A stretch of 32,606 nt of DNA, taken from assembly GCA_019423795.1 (NCBI GenBank), contig JAHZAT010000049.1, forward strand, positions 1 to 32,606, written 5' to 3'. Shown in pieces: positions 31,274 to 32,606 of the stretch. The position numbers and the translations under genes are program-made. The stretch's first letter is position 1. The number at the start of each line of letters is the position of its first letter. This stretch comes from Clostridiales bacterium. GTDB taxonomy: Bacteria > Bacillota > Clostridia > Lachnospirales > Lachnospiraceae. The notes beneath the pieces are model-generated. The model made no database searches. It had not been told where the DNA came from and saw nothing but the letters and a program-made list of their open reading frames with translations.

Positions 31274-31353
31274 ATTGTATCAATTGTTTTTCTACTTGTA
31301 CATAGTTCAAAACTTCCGTTTTTGCACTAATTGTTCAGATAAAAGTGCAAAAA
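31274..31353 (-). promoter_or_regulatory. Promoter and candidate activator site of the sugar operon
   Basis: A -10 TACAAT (31279-31274) with a weak -35 TGTACA at 17 bp lies about 95 bases before the regulator gene. Upstream of it is a perfect 10-bp inverted repeat TTTTTGCACT/AGTGCAAAAA (31319-31328 and 31344-31353, 15-bp gap) flanked on both sides by a direct repeat GTTCAAA. A weak -35 with a palindrome just upstream is what an activator-dependent promoter looks like. The binder is inferred to be the PRD protein. Confidence 0.55.
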
Positions 31354-31402
31354 AGTTCAAAGAACGCTGAGAATTTGTTTAAATATAGTTTATTACAACA
31401 AA

Positions 31403-31449
31403 CAAAAAAGAACCCCTACATAATCTAATCTGATCATGTAAAGGTTCTT
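31403..31449 (-). terminator. Terminator of the NlpC/P60 gene
   Basis: AAGAACC...TACAT (from 31409) pairs with ATGTA...GGTTCTT (to 31449) with two mismatches, and the minus strand then runs into TTTTTT. It lies about 16 bases past the NlpC/P60 stop. Confidence 0.8.
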
Positions 31450-31465
31450 CCAATTCTTTATGTAA

Positions 31466-32137
31466 TTATTCTACTACTCGTCTTACACAAACAATTCTAC
31501 GGTAGTTTGCTCTTGGCGAAATTTTGATTCCTGTTCTTCTGTTACTTGCATGTACGATCTTTCCATTTCCAATATACATCGCTACATGTCCATTATAACA
31601 GATGATATCTCCTGGCTGTTTCTCATTATAAGAAACCTTTCTTCCTGCTCTTCTTAATTCAGAAGAAGTTCTTGGAAGATTATATCCAAATGATCTGTAA
31701 ACTGATCCGATAAACCCTGAACAGTCAGCTCCTCTGTTTAAGTCTGTTCCACCCCATACGTAAGAGTTCCCAACAAAACGCTGTGCAAATTGTGCTACTG
31801 TCTGTCCTTTGTCATATGTTGTTCCTTCTAATGCAGGAGCATCTGTGTTAATATAAACATATTTCTTTAAGACATATCCTGTCTTACCGTTTACAGAAAC
31901 CTTTCTCCACTTTCCACTTGTTGAATAGACTGTGACAGGTGTTCCAATCTCTAATCTCTTTAAAACTTTTGATCTTTTTGATCTGCTGGCTCTTAATTTG
32001 CACCAGTGTCTGAAGATTTTTCCATTATATCCATCATCAGCCTTAACCTGCTGTTTTGGTGTTGTTGTGATTGCTGTACCAAATATAAATAAAAAGACTA
32101 ATGAGAAAATTGTTATTTTCTTTAATCGTGATTTCAT
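31466..32137 (-). CDS. Secreted SH3 domain and NlpC/P60 peptidoglycan hydrolase
   Basis: A 223-residue exported cell-wall hydrolase. It has a signal peptide (residues 1-33, basic start then IFSLVFLFIFGTAITTT), a bacterial SH3 domain (about 40-95, LRASRSKRSKVLKRLEIGTPV and GKTGYVLKKYV) for wall binding, and an NlpC/P60 cysteine peptidase domain (about 110-223). The catalytic residues are Cys139 in RGADCSGFIGSVY, His184 in GHVAMYIG and a third polar residue at His196 in IVHASN. Such enzymes cut the gamma-D-Glu-diaminopimelate bond in peptidoglycan stem peptides during growth or daughter-cell separation. It stands alone with its own promoter and terminator. Confidence 0.95.
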   Translation of the reverse strand: MKSRLKKITIFSLVFLFIFGTAITTTPKQQVKADDGYNGKIFRHWCKLRASRSKRSKVLKRLEIGTPVTVYSTSGKWRKVSVNGKTGYVLKKYVYINTDAPALEGTTYDKGQTVAQFAQRFVGNSYVWGGTDLNRGADCSGFIGSVYRSFGYNLPRTSSELRRAGRKVSYNEKQPGDIICYNGHVAMYIGNGKIVHASNRRTGIKISPRANYRRIVCVRRVVE

Positions 32138-32180
32138 TCAAATCCCTTTCAATTGTTACACTTCTGTTACATACTTGACA

Positions 32181-32209
32181 AGTCTAACATAAACTAATAC
32201 AAATGTAAA
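32181..32209 (-). promoter_or_regulatory. Promoter of the NlpC/P60 gene
   Basis: On the minus strand TTTACA (32209-32204), a 17-bp spacer and TAGACT (32186-32181) lie about 45 bases upstream of the ATG. Confidence 0.65.
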
Positions 32210-32281
32210 GAAAATAACGTATTGTTTTAATTTTTGTAATGAATAAATGCAATAATTGTAAAATTTATTATTTCTAATAAT

Positions 32282-32312
32282 ACAAAAAGAGACCTGATAA
32301 ATCAGATCTCTT
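32282..32312 (-). terminator. Terminator of the tRNA cluster
   Basis: AAGAGACCTGA (32287-32297) pairs with TCAGATCTCTT (32302-32312) with one mismatch, followed on the minus strand by TTTTTG. It lies 4 bases past the tRNA-Arg gene. Confidence 0.85.
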
Positions 32313-32315
32313 CAG

Positions 32316-32389
32316 CGTGGGCGAGAAGATTCGAACTCCCGGCCTTCTGGTCCGTAGCCAGACGCTCTATCCAGCTGAGCTACGCCCAC
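32316..32389 (-). tRNA. tRNA-Arg (anticodon ACG)
   Basis: On the minus strand GTGGGCG pairs with CGCCCAC in the acceptor stem. The anticodon arm is TCTGG-CTACGGA-CCAGA with anticodon ACG, which reads CGN codons after deamination of the A. The T loop TTCGAAT is normal, and the T stem contains two G-U pairs. CCA is not encoded. Confidence 0.95.
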
Positions 32390-32436
32390 ATATTTAATTG
32401 TCATATTTGACAACTCAGATGTTATTCACATCTAAA

Positions 32437-32522
32437 TGCCGCAGACCGGAATCGAACCGGTACTCGATTTAACTCGAACAGGATTTTAAGTCCTGCGCGT
32501 CTGCCAGTTCCGCCACTGCGGC
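32437..32522 (-). tRNA. tRNA-Leu (anticodon TAA)
   Basis: On the minus strand GCCGCAG pairs with CTGCGGC in the acceptor stem. The anticodon arm CAGGA-CTTAAAA-TCCTG has anticodon TAA. The long variable arm (TCGAGTTAAATCGA) marks a class II tRNA. CCA is not encoded. It lies 47 bases upstream of tRNA-Arg. Confidence 0.95.
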
Positions 32523-32553
32523 ATATACATACCTTAAATATCTGGCATATAAG

Positions 32554-32606
32554 TGGGACCAATAGGACTCGAACCTATGACCCTCTGCTTGTAAGGCAGA
32601 TGCTCT
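32554..32606 (-). tRNA. tRNA-Val (anticodon TAC), 5' part outside the window
   Basis: On the minus strand the visible part begins in the D arm (AGAGC), has the anticodon arm TCTGC-CTTACAA-GCAGA with anticodon TAC, the T arm ATAGG-TTCGAGT-CCTAT and the 3' acceptor strand TGGTCCC with discriminator A. About 20 bases at the 5' end lie beyond the window. Confidence 0.93.

Overview
The window is AT-rich chromosomal DNA that reads like a gut Firmicute of the Lachnospiraceae (Anaerostipes/Blautia/Coprococcus-like). This is inferred from the strong AGGAGG ribosome-binding sites, the family make-up (PRD regulator with a fructose-class PTS, YtrA/GntR-ABC cassette, YibE/F, NlpC/P60 with SH3) and the C-terminal SGYQIKYA-type repeat on a secreted phosphatase. 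No rRNA is present to settle the taxonomy.

Layout, left to right. 1-2320: start of a secreted protein and an MMPL/RND efflux pump (minus), divergent from a TetR regulator (2359-2958, plus) across a twin palindromic operator. 2953-3590: copy A of a non-coding structured repeat. 3595-4881: homoserine dehydrogenase (minus). 5169-8157: ArsR-type metal sensor and a P1B ATPase with two metal-binding domains and a His/Cys-rich tandem-repeat linker (plus). 8152-8845: copy B of the repeat. 8845-10101: SorE-like dehydrogenase (minus). 10232-13515: YibE/F membrane protein coupled to a secreted metallophosphoesterase. 13683-15290: CTP synthase. About 15459-15647: a structured RNA with its own promoter, probably 6S RNA. 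15678-20478: GntR regulator, ABC ATPase, two ABC permeases and an unrecognised membrane-anchored protein. 20730-31180: a long minus-strand sugar operon. 31466-32137: SH3-NlpC/P60 hydrolase. 32316-32606: tRNA-Arg, tRNA-Leu and a cut-off tRNA-Val.

The sugar operon has, in transcription order, a PRD regulator, a class II aldolase, PTS EIIA, EIIB and EIIC, a bicupin, two HAD hydrolases, RpiB, a ketose-3-epimerase-type TIM barrel, DhaK and DhaL. It looks like uptake and phosphorylation of an unidentified sugar, isomerisation/epimerisation, aldol cleavage, and rescue of a short unphosphorylated ketose (dihydroxyacetone or erythrulose) by the DhaKL kinase.

The most unusual item is the pair of intergenic elements A and B. 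Each lies between convergent genes and holds two hairpins separated by a spacer. The second hairpin is exactly 228 nt in both copies. Its stem sequences differ between copies, yet about 20 base pairs change on both sides so that pairing is kept. This is strong evidence for selection on a folded RNA or DNA structure that I cannot match to a named family. Copy B also carries an 84-bp insert flanked by a 5-bp duplication in the loop of its first hairpin.
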